Shown here in pieces: positions 28,153 to 36,230 of a stretch of DNA of 64,000 bases. The stretch spans positions 248,001-312,000 of the forward strand of contig NZ_JAIQDE010000008.1 in NCBI RefSeq assembly GCF_020037015.1, given 5' to 3'. Made by a program: the position numbers and the translations under genes. The stretch's first letter is position 1; every line of letters starts with the position of its first letter. Below the pieces are notes generated by a model. That model was not told the origin of the DNA and ran no database searches. It was given only the letters and a program-made list of their open reading frames with translations. Source of the stretch: Corallococcus sp. AS-1-6. GTDB lineage: Bacteria > Myxococcota > Myxococcia > Myxococcales > Myxococcaceae.

Positions 28153-29565
28153 ATGCGGCGGTTGCGACGTCTCGGATGGGCCGGGCTGATATCGCTGGTG
28201 CTGCACGCCCTCGTCTTCGGGCTGTTGTGGACGCTGGACCCGCATCCGTCGGCCGCCGGACGCACGGCCCGGCCGCGCGAGCGGGCCGTCGAGGTGGAGA
28301 TCCTCTCCGCCCCTTCCGTCACGCCGGCGGTTTCACCGCCTCCGGTCCGGGAGCCCGCCCCGCCCCCCTCCGCCATCGCGACGCGTGAGCCGCCGAAGCG
28401 CGGCCCGCCTCCGGCACCGCCCCCCGTGGCGACACGCGAGCCGCCGGAGTCCGCGCCGGCTGCCGTCCCACCGCGCGCCCCGGCGGAGGACGCGCCCACC
28501 GGGGCACCGCCTCCGACCGCGACCCGCGAGCCCCCGGAGCCGCCTCCGCCTCCCGTCGCGACGCGCGAGCCCGCTCATTCCGAGGACGCTCCGCGCGCCC
28601 AGGCGGACGACATCCCACGCCTGGACATCGCGACCCGCGTGCCCGCTCCGGGCGGGGACCGGCCCCAGGGCCCCCTCCCCCAGAACCTGCTCCCCTCCCC
28701 CGGCTCGAGCACGGGGATCATCATCACGACGCCGGAGAACTCCCGGGGCGGAGGCCGCACGCTGCGCCCCGGTGACCCCAGCCTGTCGCGCGAAGCCCTC
28801 ACCGCCGAGGAGCACGCGCGCGTGTCGGAGCGCGTGCAGGGCATCGTCGACGAGCGCCGCGCCCGCGACCGCGTGGACACCGGCCGCGTCCATCCCTACT
28901 TCGGCCAACTGCGCGCGCAGTTGGAGAAGCAGATGGACGCCCCGCCCCTCTTCGACATGCCCAGCTTCCCCAAGCAGATGCTGTACGCGTACGCGGAGAA
29001 GGCCCGGCAGTTCGGCGCCAGCGGCTCCCCCGGGAGCATGCCCGGGCCCCGCAAGCCCCCCAAGCCGGGCGAGCTGCTCGCGAAGCGCGCCCGGGACGAG
29101 CCCGGCTACGACCGCCTGCGCGGCCTCTCCCAGGCGGGCGAGGAGCTCCAGGACTTCGCCCACGGCGTCAGCACGATGAAGCTCACCGTCACGCTGGAGC
29201 TGCTCCAGGGCCCGGACGGCCTGCTGCGCGAGGTGAAGCTCATCAGCCGCAGCGGCAACCGCGCCTACGACGACTACGTGCTCCAGTCCGTCCCGCCCGC
29301 GCTGGGGAAGGCCGCGGCGCCGCCGACGGACGCGATGGGCGTGCACACGGACGGCATCCGCAGCGTGTGGGCCGTGGAGGGCCGCGTCGTCTACGTGCGC
29401 AAGGTCAGCGAGATGAAGAAGGGCACGGACAACGTCTACCTCGCCGCCCTGGCCGCCGCGGGGCTCCTCGCCGGCAACTTCGACGAGACCACCGGCGAGG
29501 TCTACGTCATCGACGTGCGCAACCCGCACTTCGAATGCCGCTCGCGCCTGCTGCGCGTCTACTGA
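28153..29565 (+). CDS. TonB-like energy transducer, proline-rich
   Basis: 470 residues from the ATG at 28153; an upstream in-frame codon at 28114 adds 13 residues before the membrane helix and is less likely. An N-terminal transmembrane helix (about 8-26, WAGLISLVLHALVFGLLW) is followed by a Pro-rich stretch with a recurring ATREPPE motif (four or five copies, about 70-150), as expected of a periplasm-spanning linker. The C-terminal part (about 330-420) resembles a TonB C-terminal fold: LTVTLELLQGPDGLLREVKL and VLQSVPPAL. No exbB/exbD or TonB-dependent receptor lies next to it, so its partners are unknown. An AgmX/GltG-like periplasmic link to a motor complex is an alternative. Confidence 0.75.
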   Translation: MRRLRRLGWAGLISLVLHALVFGLLWTLDPHPSAAGRTARPRERAVEVEILSAPSVTPAVSPPPVREPAPPPSAIATREPPKRGPPPAPPPVATREPPESAPAAVPPRAPAEDAPTGAPPPTATREPPEPPPPPVATREPAHSEDAPRAQADDIPRLDIATRVPAPGGDRPQGPLPQNLLPSPGSSTGIIITTPENSRGGGRTLRPGDPSLSREALTAEEHARVSERVQGIVDERRARDRVDTGRVHPYFGQLRAQLEKQMDAPPLFDMPSFPKQMLYAYAEKARQFGASGSPGSMPGPRKPPKPGELLAKRARDEPGYDRLRGLSQAGEELQDFAHGVSTMKLTVTLELLQGPDGLLREVKLISRSGNRAYDDYVLQSVPPALGKAAAPPTDAMGVHTDGIRSVWAVEGRVVYVRKVSEMKKGTDNVYLAALAAAGLLAGNFDETTGEVYVIDVRNPHFECRSRLLRVY

Positions 29566-29566
29566 C

Positions 29567-31066
29567 TCAGGGCGTGAACGCCGCGGGCCACCGCACGCCT
29601 CCGCCCAGGGGCAGGAGCGCCTCCGCCACGTCGAGCAGGGTCCCGTCCGTCCACCGCCGCCCCACCAACTGCACCCCCACCGGCAGGCCCGCCGCCGTGC
29701 GCCCCAGCGGGAACACCACCACGGGGCTCCCCGTCGCGTTGAACAGGCAGGTGAACCCGCCGAAGGCCTCCAGGTAGTCGCGAGGCGCCCCGTCCACCTC
29801 CACCGGCGCCCCGAACGGCGTGTGCGGCGGCGCGGCCGTCATCGCCACCGGCACGAGCCACGCGTCCCAGCCGGACAGGAAGTCCTCCAGCCGGGTGATG
29901 TGCGCGTCCCGCCGGCTGAGCGCCGCGCCGTAGCCCGCCATGTCCATGCGCGTGCCCTGCATGATGGCCTGCGCCAGGAGGTCTCGCTCGAAGGGGAGGA
30001 ACTGCCGCTGGAAGGCCTCGCGCACGGGCGGCGGCAGGGGCGCGCCCACCTCGCCGCCCTCCATCAGCCCCCACACCTCCACCAGGTCCGTGAAGTCCTG
30101 CCCCTCGGGCACGGCCTGCTCCACCACGACGCCTTGCGCGCGGGCGGCGGCGGTGAAGCGCTGGAACAGCTCCCGCGTCTCGCGGTCCGCCTGGAAGGGC
30201 CCCAGCGTGTCCGTCCACGCCAGCCGCAGGCCCTGGAGCGTCCGGGGCTTCGCGGCCCCCAGCGGCGGGACGGGCGGCACCTCCGGGGCGCGCGGATCCG
30301 CGCCTTCGATGAGCGACAGGATGAGCCGCACGTCCGCCACCGAGCGCGCCAGCGGCCCCGCGCACGCCATGTGGCGCACGTGGCGGGGCCCGTCCGGCGG
30401 GTCCGGGATGTGGCCCATGGAGGAGACGCGGTGCTCCGTGGGCTTGATGCCCACGATGCCGCAGTAGTGCGCCGGCTGGCGGATGGAGCCGCCAATGTCG
30501 CTGCCCACCTCGAACGGGGTGAGCCCCGCCGCCACCGCCGCCGCGGCCCCACCGCTGGAGCCGCCCGGCGTGCGGTCCAGGTCATGCGGGTTGTTCGTGC
30601 GGCCCCAGAGCGGCCCGTGCGTCTGGAAGTCCGCCGCGAACGGCGGCAGGTTCGTCTTGCCGAAGAGGATGGCCCCCGCCGCCTTGAGCCGGGCCACCAC
30701 GGTCGCGTCCCGCGCGGGCACGTACCGCGCGAAGTCCGGGTGGGCGGACGTCGTGAGCAGGCCCTCGGTGCTGAACGCGTCCTTCACCGTGAAGGGCACG
30801 CCGTGCAGCGGCCCCCACAGCTCCCCCCGGGCGAGCGCCGCGTCCGCCGCCTCCGCCCGGCTCCGGGCCCGGGCCTCGTCCCACGTCACGACGGCGTTGA
30901 GCGCGGGGTTGTGCGCTCGCGCGCGGGCGAGGAAGGCGTCCAGCACCTCCACGGCGGTGACGTGGCGCTCGCGCAGGGCGGCGGCCAGCTCCGTCGTCGT
31001 GAGGGACACGAGCGCTCGCGCGCCCCCGGCGGTCGCGGACTCCTGAAGCGGGACGGATGAACCCAT
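29567..31066 (-). CDS. Amidase signature family hydrolase
   Basis: 499 residues, normal for the family. The Ser-cisSer-Lys triad is visible: Lys95 in FTVKDAF, the Ser pair at 170-171 in GGSSGGA, and Ser194 in DIGGSIRQP. Related enzymes hydrolyse carboxamides, or act as GatA in Gln-tRNA formation. GatA is unlikely here because no gatB or gatC is adjacent and the sequence reads like a stand-alone amidase. No signal peptide is visible, so it is probably cytoplasmic. It faces the TonB-like gene tail to tail with only 1 bp between them, and lies downstream of the L,D-transpeptidase gene on the same strand. The substrate is not predictable. Confidence 0.92.
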   Translation of the reverse strand: MGSSVPLQESATAGGARALVSLTTTELAAALRERHVTAVEVLDAFLARARAHNPALNAVVTWDEARARSRAEAADAALARGELWGPLHGVPFTVKDAFSTEGLLTTSAHPDFARYVPARDATVVARLKAAGAILFGKTNLPPFAADFQTHGPLWGRTNNPHDLDRTPGGSSGGAAAAVAAGLTPFEVGSDIGGSIRQPAHYCGIVGIKPTEHRVSSMGHIPDPPDGPRHVRHMACAGPLARSVADVRLILSLIEGADPRAPEVPPVPPLGAAKPRTLQGLRLAWTDTLGPFQADRETRELFQRFTAAARAQGVVVEQAVPEGQDFTDLVEVWGLMEGGEVGAPLPPPVREAFQRQFLPFERDLLAQAIMQGTRMDMAGYGAALSRRDAHITRLEDFLSGWDAWLVPVAMTAAPPHTPFGAPVEVDGAPRDYLEAFGGFTCLFNATGSPVVVFPLGRTAAGLPVGVQLVGRRWTDGTLLDVAEALLPLGGGVRWPAAFTP

Positions 31067-31135
31067 GGGCCTGCACTCCCCCAGAGGGCGGCCCCGGCGG
31101 CGCGGCCCTCCCAGGCCCCCGGTTCTACCAGCTCC

Positions 31136-31873
31136 TCAGCGCGCCCGGGCCTGGGGGGCGGGCGTCACCACGTAGGCGGACCGGGAGGCGTCCACCTTCA
31201 CCCGGGGCGGACGCCGGGACTCCTCGAAGAGGCGGTAGCCCGGCTCCAGGCCGCGCCAGAAGGCCTTGCGCGCGTCGGTGACGCCGGAGAGGGCCTCCAG
31301 CGCCGCGAGCCCCGCCGCGTCCAGCCGGCGCGGGAAGAGGTGCACCGGCACGTCGCGGCCCATGCGCGCGCGGGCCTCGGACACCATCACGTACAGCTCC
31401 TCGATGGGGCCGTCCTCGATGGCCAGGCAGCCGATGCTCACGCAGTCGCCGTGGATGTAGATGTCGCCCCCGGGCTTCGCGGCGCCCAGCTCGCGGTCCA
31501 GGGCGTTCGGGTAGCTCACCCGCAGGGACAGGTGGTACGCGCTCTTCGGGTTGAAGAGGTCCACCGTGTAGAAGCCCTCCGGGACCTGGAGGTCGCCCTG
31601 GGCGCGCTTGGGGCCCACGTCGCCCGAGGCCGCGCAGATGGGGTAGGTGCGCACCTTCACCAGCGGCCGGCCCGGCCTGCCCGCCCAGACCTCCAGCTCG
31701 CGCTCCACCTTGAAGGCCCGCAGGTAGAGTTCCTCCGGGGGCCAGGCCAGCCCCGCCGCCTGGAACGTCCGGACCAGGCCGGCCGTCTGGCGCTGGCGGG
31801 CCCCCGCGACCCGGTCCTCCGCGTGAGCGCACAGCGAGGCCAGCAGGACACCCCAGGCGAGCAGGTTCTTCAT
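31136..31873 (-). CDS. Secreted L,D-transpeptidase (YkuD/YafK-like)
   Basis: 245 residues from the ATG at 31873, chosen because it begins with a clean Sec signal peptide (MKNLLAWGVLLASLCAHAED); the frame is open further upstream without any domain. The catalytic motif IYIHGDCVSIGCLA has the His and the nucleophilic Cys (HG-x-S-x-GC type) of L,D-transpeptidases. These enzymes link meso-DAP residues in peptidoglycan or attach and remove outer-membrane lipoproteins. The upstream part LKVRTYPICAASGDVGPKRAQG matches the YafK-like branch. Periplasmic. The gene is 69 bp upstream of the amidase and divergent from the RIO kinase gene. Confidence 0.9.
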   Translation of the reverse strand: MKNLLAWGVLLASLCAHAEDRVAGARQRQTAGLVRTFQAAGLAWPPEELYLRAFKVERELEVWAGRPGRPLVKVRTYPICAASGDVGPKRAQGDLQVPEGFYTVDLFNPKSAYHLSLRVSYPNALDRELGAAKPGGDIYIHGDCVSIGCLAIEDGPIEELYVMVSEARARMGRDVPVHLFPRRLDAAGLAALEALSGVTDARKAFWRGLEPGYRLFEESRRPPRVKVDASRSAYVVTPAPQARAR

Positions 31874-32169
31874 GGGCGGAATGCACCTCGGGTCAAAGCC
31901 GGTTGGACGCTGGCGGACGTCAATCCGGTCCCTGGGCAGGGGTGGGCGGAGAACAGGCTCCTGGCACGGGGGCACCCCTGGCTCCCTGCTTCCCAAGCTG
32001 CTAGCAAGCGGTTCGTGGGCTTTCTGGATGACGTTCAGCGTAACGGCGATGGAAACCAGGGGTGGCCCGGTGTTCTCATCTCCAACGCGCATCATGGCGA
32101 GCAGGGGCCGCCGGTGTGCGCATCGACTGAAGCTCCCCGCCCCGTGCCGTTCCGGCCTTTTGCCTAAGA
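31874..32169. other. Divergent intergenic region (L,D-transpeptidase / RIO kinase)
   Basis: About 296 bp separates two divergent starts. I see no ORF with coding features, no clear -10/-35 pair and no strong hairpin. It presumably contains both promoters. Confidence 0.6.
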
Positions 32170-34410
32170 ATGAATGACTCCCTCGAGACCCTCCTCGCCG
32201 ACGGCATCATCGACGCCGTCATCGGCCAGCTGAAGACGGGGAAGGAGGCGGAGGTGTGGCTCGTCCAGCACGCCGGCCAGGTCGTCGCAGCGAAGCTGTA
32301 CAAGGAGCGCCACGAGCGCAACTTCCGCAACAACTCCGGCTACAAGGAAGGCCGCGAGGTGCGCAACTCGCGCACGCGCCGCGCCATGGAGAAGGGCAGC
32401 CGCTTCGGGCAGGCCGCCGCGGAAGAGGCGTGGAAGAACGCGGAAGCGGACTCGCTCTACAAGCTGCACGCACAGGGCGTGCGCGTGCCCACCCCGGTGA
32501 TGTTCTACGAGGGCATCCTCCTGATGGAGCTGGTGCTGGACGCGGAAGGCCAGCCCGCGCCCCGGCTCGTGGAGGCCCCGCCCCAGACGCCCGAGGAGGC
32601 CGAGGCGCTCTACCTGGACCTGCGGGCCCAGGTGGTTCGCACCCTGTGCGCGGACCTGATTCACGGGGACCTGTCGCCCTACAACATCCTGATGAGCGGG
32701 TCCGGGCCGACCATCATCGACTTCCCGCAGACGGTGGCGGCGGCGCGCAACAGCCAGGCGGAGTTCTATTTCCGCCGCGACCTGGACAACGTGCGGCAGT
32801 ACCTGGAGGGCTTTTCGACCCGGCTGGCGGGCCGCGCGGGTGACACGGGCGAAATCTGGAACGCGTACGTGCGGCGCGAGCTGACGCCGGAGTTCGTGCC
32901 GTCGGGCGCGTTCCGCGAGGCGCCGCGCCGGCAGGGAGGCGCGGGCCGTCAGTCCCGGCAGGAGCGGTTCCTGCAGCAGGAGGACGCCCGGCGCAACGAG
33001 CTCCGTCCGGCTCCGGCGCCCGTGGTGGAGGTGGAGGAGGGGCTGAGCGCGGAGGAGGCGGAGCTGCGCGCGCTGGAGGCGCTGGTGCTGCGCCAGGGTG
33101 GCGGCGAGCGCGGGCGGCCCATCGTGACGCAGAGCCCCAGGGATGGGCGTCGGCGGGGTGGGTTTGGAGGCAAGCCGCCGCCGCGCACCGGCAATGCGCC
33201 GAGGCCCGGCAACGGCGGGCCCCAGCAGAACGCGGGAGCGCGTCCGCCGCAGGCAGGGGGCAACAACCGGCCCAACGGCAACAACGGCCGTCCGCAGCAG
33301 GGCGGGCCGCGCAACGGAGCTCCGGCACAGGGCGCGAATGCGCCGGTGGCGCAGGGTGATGCGCGCATGAACGGCCGTCCGCAGCAGGGCGGGCCGCGCA
33401 ACGAACCGCGCCGGGATGGACGTCCGCCGCGCTCGCCCAACGGCGAGGCCCGCATGAACGGCCAGGCCAACGGCGACAACGGTCAGGCGCCGCAGCACAA
33501 CGGCCGACCGCCGCGCACGAACGGGCAGGTCTACGCAGAGAACGGTCAGGCGTCGCAGCACAACGGCCGGCCGCCGCGCATGAACGGCCAGCCGCATGGC
33601 GAGAACGGCCAGCCGCATGGCGAGAACGGTCAGGCACCGCAACAGAACGGCCGGCCGCCGCGCACGAACGGGCAGGCCTACGCCGACAATGGTCAGGCGC
33701 CGCAGCAGAACGGTCGGCCTCCTCGCCTGAACGGGCAGGCCCGCGCCGAGAGCGGTCAGGCGCCACAGCAGAACGGTCGGCCGCCTCGCATGAATGGACA
33801 GGCCTACGCCGAGAACGGGCAGGCGCCGCAGCAGAACGGTCGGCCGCCTCGCATGAACGGACAGGCCTACGCCGAGAACGGGCAGGCACCGCAGCAGAAC
33901 GGCCGGCCGCCGCGCATGAATGGTCAGTCCCGTGGCGGTGAGTCAGGGCTGAATGAACAGCCGCGCCAGAATGGTCAGTTCTCTGGCCGCGATGCGCGCA
34001 TGAACGGCCATCCTCATGGCGGCGAGTCGGATTTGAATGGCCCGTCGCAAGCGCAGAACGGCAACGGCCGGCCGCCGCGCAACGAGTGGCGCGCGAATGG
34101 GCGTCCGCAGCAGAACAGCGAGCCACGCCAGGAGGGTCCGGGGTCACAGTCGCGCATGAACGGCCGGCCGCCGCGCAACAATGGCTCCTTCCAGGACGGC
34201 GTCCCGCAGCAGAACAGCGAGCCGCGCCAGAACGGCCGGGGTCCTCGCGAGGCGCGCGGCAACCTGCCCAACAATGGCCCCCGGATGCCCCGTCAGGGCC
34301 CGGAGCGCAGCGCTGGACGTGCGTCCCGGGGCTCCTCGGCGCCCCAGGTGAGCTACGTGGCCCGTCCGCCCGCGGCCTCGTCCTCGAACCCCGAGACGGG
34401 CTCCTCCTAG
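32170..34410 (+). CDS. RIO-type atypical protein kinase with long N/G/Q/P-rich repeat tail
   Basis: 746 residues. Residues about 1-270 form a RIO kinase: GKEAEVWLV (P-loop-like), Lys42 in VVAAKLY, catalytic LIHGDLSPYNIL and metal-binding IIDFPQTV. Bacterial RIO kinases are poorly understood; archaeal and eukaryotic ones act in ribosome maturation. From about residue 330 to the end the protein is low-complexity, rich in Asn, Gly, Gln, Pro and Arg, with seven tandem 21-28-residue units of the type MNGQAYAENGQAPQQNGRPP (DNA 33454-33915). Many RPPR and RNGR-like steps give a basic, RGG-like tail that could bind RNA or drive condensate formation. The tail is longer than the kinase. It ends in a region with a strong terminator-like palindrome. 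Confidence 0.92.
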   Translation: MNDSLETLLADGIIDAVIGQLKTGKEAEVWLVQHAGQVVAAKLYKERHERNFRNNSGYKEGREVRNSRTRRAMEKGSRFGQAAAEEAWKNAEADSLYKLHAQGVRVPTPVMFYEGILLMELVLDAEGQPAPRLVEAPPQTPEEAEALYLDLRAQVVRTLCADLIHGDLSPYNILMSGSGPTIIDFPQTVAAARNSQAEFYFRRDLDNVRQYLEGFSTRLAGRAGDTGEIWNAYVRRELTPEFVPSGAFREAPRRQGGAGRQSRQERFLQQEDARRNELRPAPAPVVEVEEGLSAEEAELRALEALVLRQGGGERGRPIVTQSPRDGRRRGGFGGKPPPRTGNAPRPGNGGPQQNAGARPPQAGGNNRPNGNNGRPQQGGPRNGAPAQGANAPVAQGDARMNGRPQQGGPRNEPRRDGRPPRSPNGEARMNGQANGDNGQAPQHNGRPPRTNGQVYAENGQASQHNGRPPRMNGQPHGENGQPHGENGQAPQQNGRPPRTNGQAYADNGQAPQQNGRPPRLNGQARAESGQAPQQNGRPPRMNGQAYAENGQAPQQNGRPPRMNGQAYAENGQAPQQNGRPPRMNGQSRGGESGLNEQPRQNGQFSGRDARMNGHPHGGESDLNGPSQAQNGNGRPPRNEWRANGRPQQNSEPRQEGPGSQSRMNGRPPRNNGSFQDGVPQQNSEPRQNGRGPREARGNLPNNGPRMPRQGPERSAGRASRGSSAPQVSYVARPPAASSSNPETGSS
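33454..33915 (+). repeat. Seven coding tandem repeats of 63 bp (one 84 bp)
   Basis: Units begin at 33454, 33517, 33580 (84 bp, with an internal 21-bp duplication encoding PHGENGQ), 33664, 33727, 33790 and 33853. Each encodes a 21-residue unit of the form x-NGQAYAENGQAPQQNGRPPR. Units at 33790 and 33853 are nearly identical in DNA, which implies recent slippage or unequal exchange. All changes are multiples of 3, so the frame is kept. Confidence 0.9.
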
Positions 34411-34465
34411 CCTCTTCCGTCAGGAGGAGCACCCGCCGGGTCTCCCCGGCGGAGGCGCACCACAA

Positions 34466-34492
34466 AAACCTGTCCGACTGTCGGACAGGTTT
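34466..34492. terminator. Bidirectional terminator-like palindrome
   Basis: AAACCTGTCCGA (34466-34477), loop CTG, TCGGACAGGTTT (34481-34492): a perfect 12-bp stem with A residues before and T residues after it. It lies 55 bp after the RIO kinase stop and about 105 bp past the stop of the convergent dioxygenase gene, so it can serve both strands. Confidence 0.75.
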
Positions 34493-34560
34493 GGAGGTCC
34501 GCGAGGTCGCCCCTGCACCCTCCGTGATTCGCGGCTTCGTGCACTTGCCGGGCAGCGGAG

Positions 34561-34585
34561 ACCGGTCCGACTGTCGGACCGGTTT
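34561..34585. repeat. Second copy of the GTCCGACTGTCGGAC palindrome
   Basis: ACCGGTCCGA (34561-34570), loop CTG, TCGGACCGGT (34574-34583), then TT: a perfect 10-bp stem. It shares the 15-bp core GTCCGACTGTCGGAC with the palindrome at 34466-34492, 95 bp away, while the outer stem pairs differ but remain complementary. It lies just beyond the minus-strand dioxygenase stop and may help terminate it. Confidence 0.65.
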
Positions 34586-34598
34586 GGAAGACCGCGCC

Positions 34599-35489
34599 CT
34601 ACTCCGCCTTCACCGGCTGCGGTTCGCGCGCCAGCTCCTCGCGGAAGAACCGGCTGCCCTTCGCGAGCGTCTCCATGTACGGCCGCACGTCCTCGCGGGC
34701 CTCCGGACTCAGCGCCGCGAATGGCGTCACGTGCGCGTCCGGCACATAGCGGAACGTCAGATTGATGCGCCGCGTGCGGAAGTCCGGCAGCTCCGGCGGC
34801 ATCACGTGCCCCGCGCGCGTGTCCACCCGCTGCACCCGGTGGAACGTCTGCTCCTTCCACTGCGCCCCGCCAAAGAGCTGCAACGCCCCGTCATCCAGCC
34901 ACTGCTCCAGCACCACCGCGTCCCGCTCGCCGGGCCGAGTGGACGTGACGAACTGGATGAGCGCACGCTCCCCCAGTGACAGCGACGCCACCGGCCCCGG
35001 CTCGAAGTCCTTGTGCTCGCCCACGCGCGCGGTGTCCACCCAGCGCCCGTCCTCCAACCGGCTGCCGTAGAAGTTCACCAGGCACGTGTTGAGGTGCCAG
35101 CCCTGCGGCATGTCCGGCCCCCGGAACATCCGCCGCGCCAGCGCCTCCACCTTCTCGATCTGCCGCTGCAGCACCGCCGGGAACGGCTCCGCCTTCACGC
35201 AGCGGTTCCGCACGCCCTTCGGCGGCCGGTAGTAGTCCAGGCACGCGAACTGCCAGTTGCCCAGCCAGTACACCGGCCTGAGCAACCGGCGCTGCTGCTG
35301 CCCCTCCGGCGGTGGGAAGTGCTTCGAATAGCGCTCCTCCCACAGCGGGTGCAGCGTGCCCAGCCACGCCAATATCTCCGCGCGGTCCGCCGAGTTCAGG
35401 AAGCTCGCGTTGTAGTGGTGGCCCGGCGTGCGCTGCGCGGCCTTGCGCGCCAGCGGGGAACCCGGGCCCCTGCGGGGAGGCAAGGCCAT
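34599..35489 (-). CDS. AlkB-like 2OG-Fe(II) dioxygenase
   Basis: 296 residues. The iron-binding H-x-D is visible in VGEHKDFEPG, followed by ASLSLGERALIQF. Near the C-terminus the AlkB signature R-x-N-x-T-x-R appears as RINLTFR, with the distal His probably in TFHRVQR. AlkB proteins oxidatively demethylate alkylated DNA or RNA bases; ALKBH-like members can act on proteins or lipids. It is somewhat longer than E. coli AlkB (216). It lies 12 bp downstream of deoD, which in turn is 15 bp downstream of a murein hydrolase gene, so the three probably form one transcription unit. Confidence 0.82.
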   Translation of the reverse strand: MALPPRRGPGSPLARKAAQRTPGHHYNASFLNSADRAEILAWLGTLHPLWEERYSKHFPPPEGQQQRRLLRPVYWLGNWQFACLDYYRPPKGVRNRCVKAEPFPAVLQRQIEKVEALARRMFRGPDMPQGWHLNTCLVNFYGSRLEDGRWVDTARVGEHKDFEPGPVASLSLGERALIQFVTSTRPGERDAVVLEQWLDDGALQLFGGAQWKEQTFHRVQRVDTRAGHVMPPELPDFRTRRINLTFRYVPDAHVTPFAALSPEAREDVRPYMETLAKGSRFFREELAREPQPVKAE

Positions 35490-35501
35490 GCGCTCAGGTC
35501 C

Positions 35502-36215
35502 TCACGCCTCGGAGGCGGCCACGTCCAACGCCAGTTCGATCATCTCGTCGAACGTCGTCTGACGGTCCTCCGGCGACAGGTGCTCGCCGGTGCGGATGTG
35601 GTCCGACACGGTGAGCAGCGACAGCGCCCGCGCGCCGAACTCCGCGGCCACGCCGTACAGGCCGGCGATCTCCATCTCCACCGCCAGGATGCCCATCTTC
35701 TCCAGCGTCGCGTTGAGCGCTTCCTGCGGGTGGTAGAAGAGGTCCGAGGTGAAGACGTTGCCCACGCGCACCGGCTTGCCGCGCTTCTCCGCCGCCTCCA
35801 CCGCGCGCCGGGCCAGCGTGAAGTCCGCCACCGCCGGGAAGTCGTGCCCCATCACGCGCATGCGGTTCACGTTGGAGTCCGTGCCCGCGCCCATCGCCAC
35901 GATGACGTCGCGCAGCTTCACGTCCGTGCGCAGCGCGCCGCAACTGCCCACGCGGATGAGCACCTTCGCGCCGTAGCTCTTCACCAGCTCCGTCGCGTAG
36001 ATGGAGATGGACGGCACGCCCATGCCGTGCCCCATCACCGACAGTCGCTTGCCCCGGAAGGTGCCGGTGAAGCCCAGCATGTTGCGCACCGCCGTGACGG
36101 AGCGCGCGTTCTCCAGGAAGCGCTCGGAGATGTAGCGCGCCCGGAGGGGGTCGCCCGGCATGAGGATCACTTCAGCGAAGTCACCGGGAGACGCGGAGAT
36201 GTGCGGAGTTGCCAT
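35502..36215 (-). CDS. deoD: Purine-nucleoside phosphorylase, DeoD type
   Basis: 237 residues, the standard length of the hexameric bacterial enzyme (239 in E. coli). It starts [20 protein letters not shown], and shows GDPLRA, the phosphate-binding RVGSCG region, and [13 protein letters not shown] (the purine/ribose-site Met-Glu). The catalytic Asp is in TVSDHI. It cleaves purine (deoxy)ribonucleosides to base and (deoxy)ribose-1-phosphate in salvage; cytoplasmic. It sits between the MepA-like gene (15 bp upstream) and the AlkB-like gene (12 bp downstream). Pairing with a nucleic-acid repair enzyme could be metabolic coincidence. Confidence 0.95.
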   Translation of the reverse strand: MATPHISASPGDFAEVILMPGDPLRARYISERFLENARSVTAVRNMLGFTGTFRGKRLSVMGHGMGVPSISIYATELVKSYGAKVLIRVGSCGALRTDVKLRDVIVAMGAGTDSNVNRMRVMGHDFPAVADFTLARRAVEAAEKRGKPVRVGNVFTSDLFYHPQEALNATLEKMGILAVEMEIAGLYGVAAEFGARALSLLTVSDHIRTGEHLSPEDRQTTFDEMIELALDVAASEA

Positions 36216-36230
36216 GGAAGCAGAAGCCTT

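Noticed and set aside
29567-31066. GatA subunit of the Glu-tRNA amidotransferase.
   Set aside because: No gatB or gatC nearby, and the sequence fits stand-alone amidases as well or better.
33454-33915. Regularly spaced repeats that could suggest a CRISPR array.
   Set aside because: The units are directly adjacent with no unique spacers, stay in frame, and encode a repetitive protein tail.
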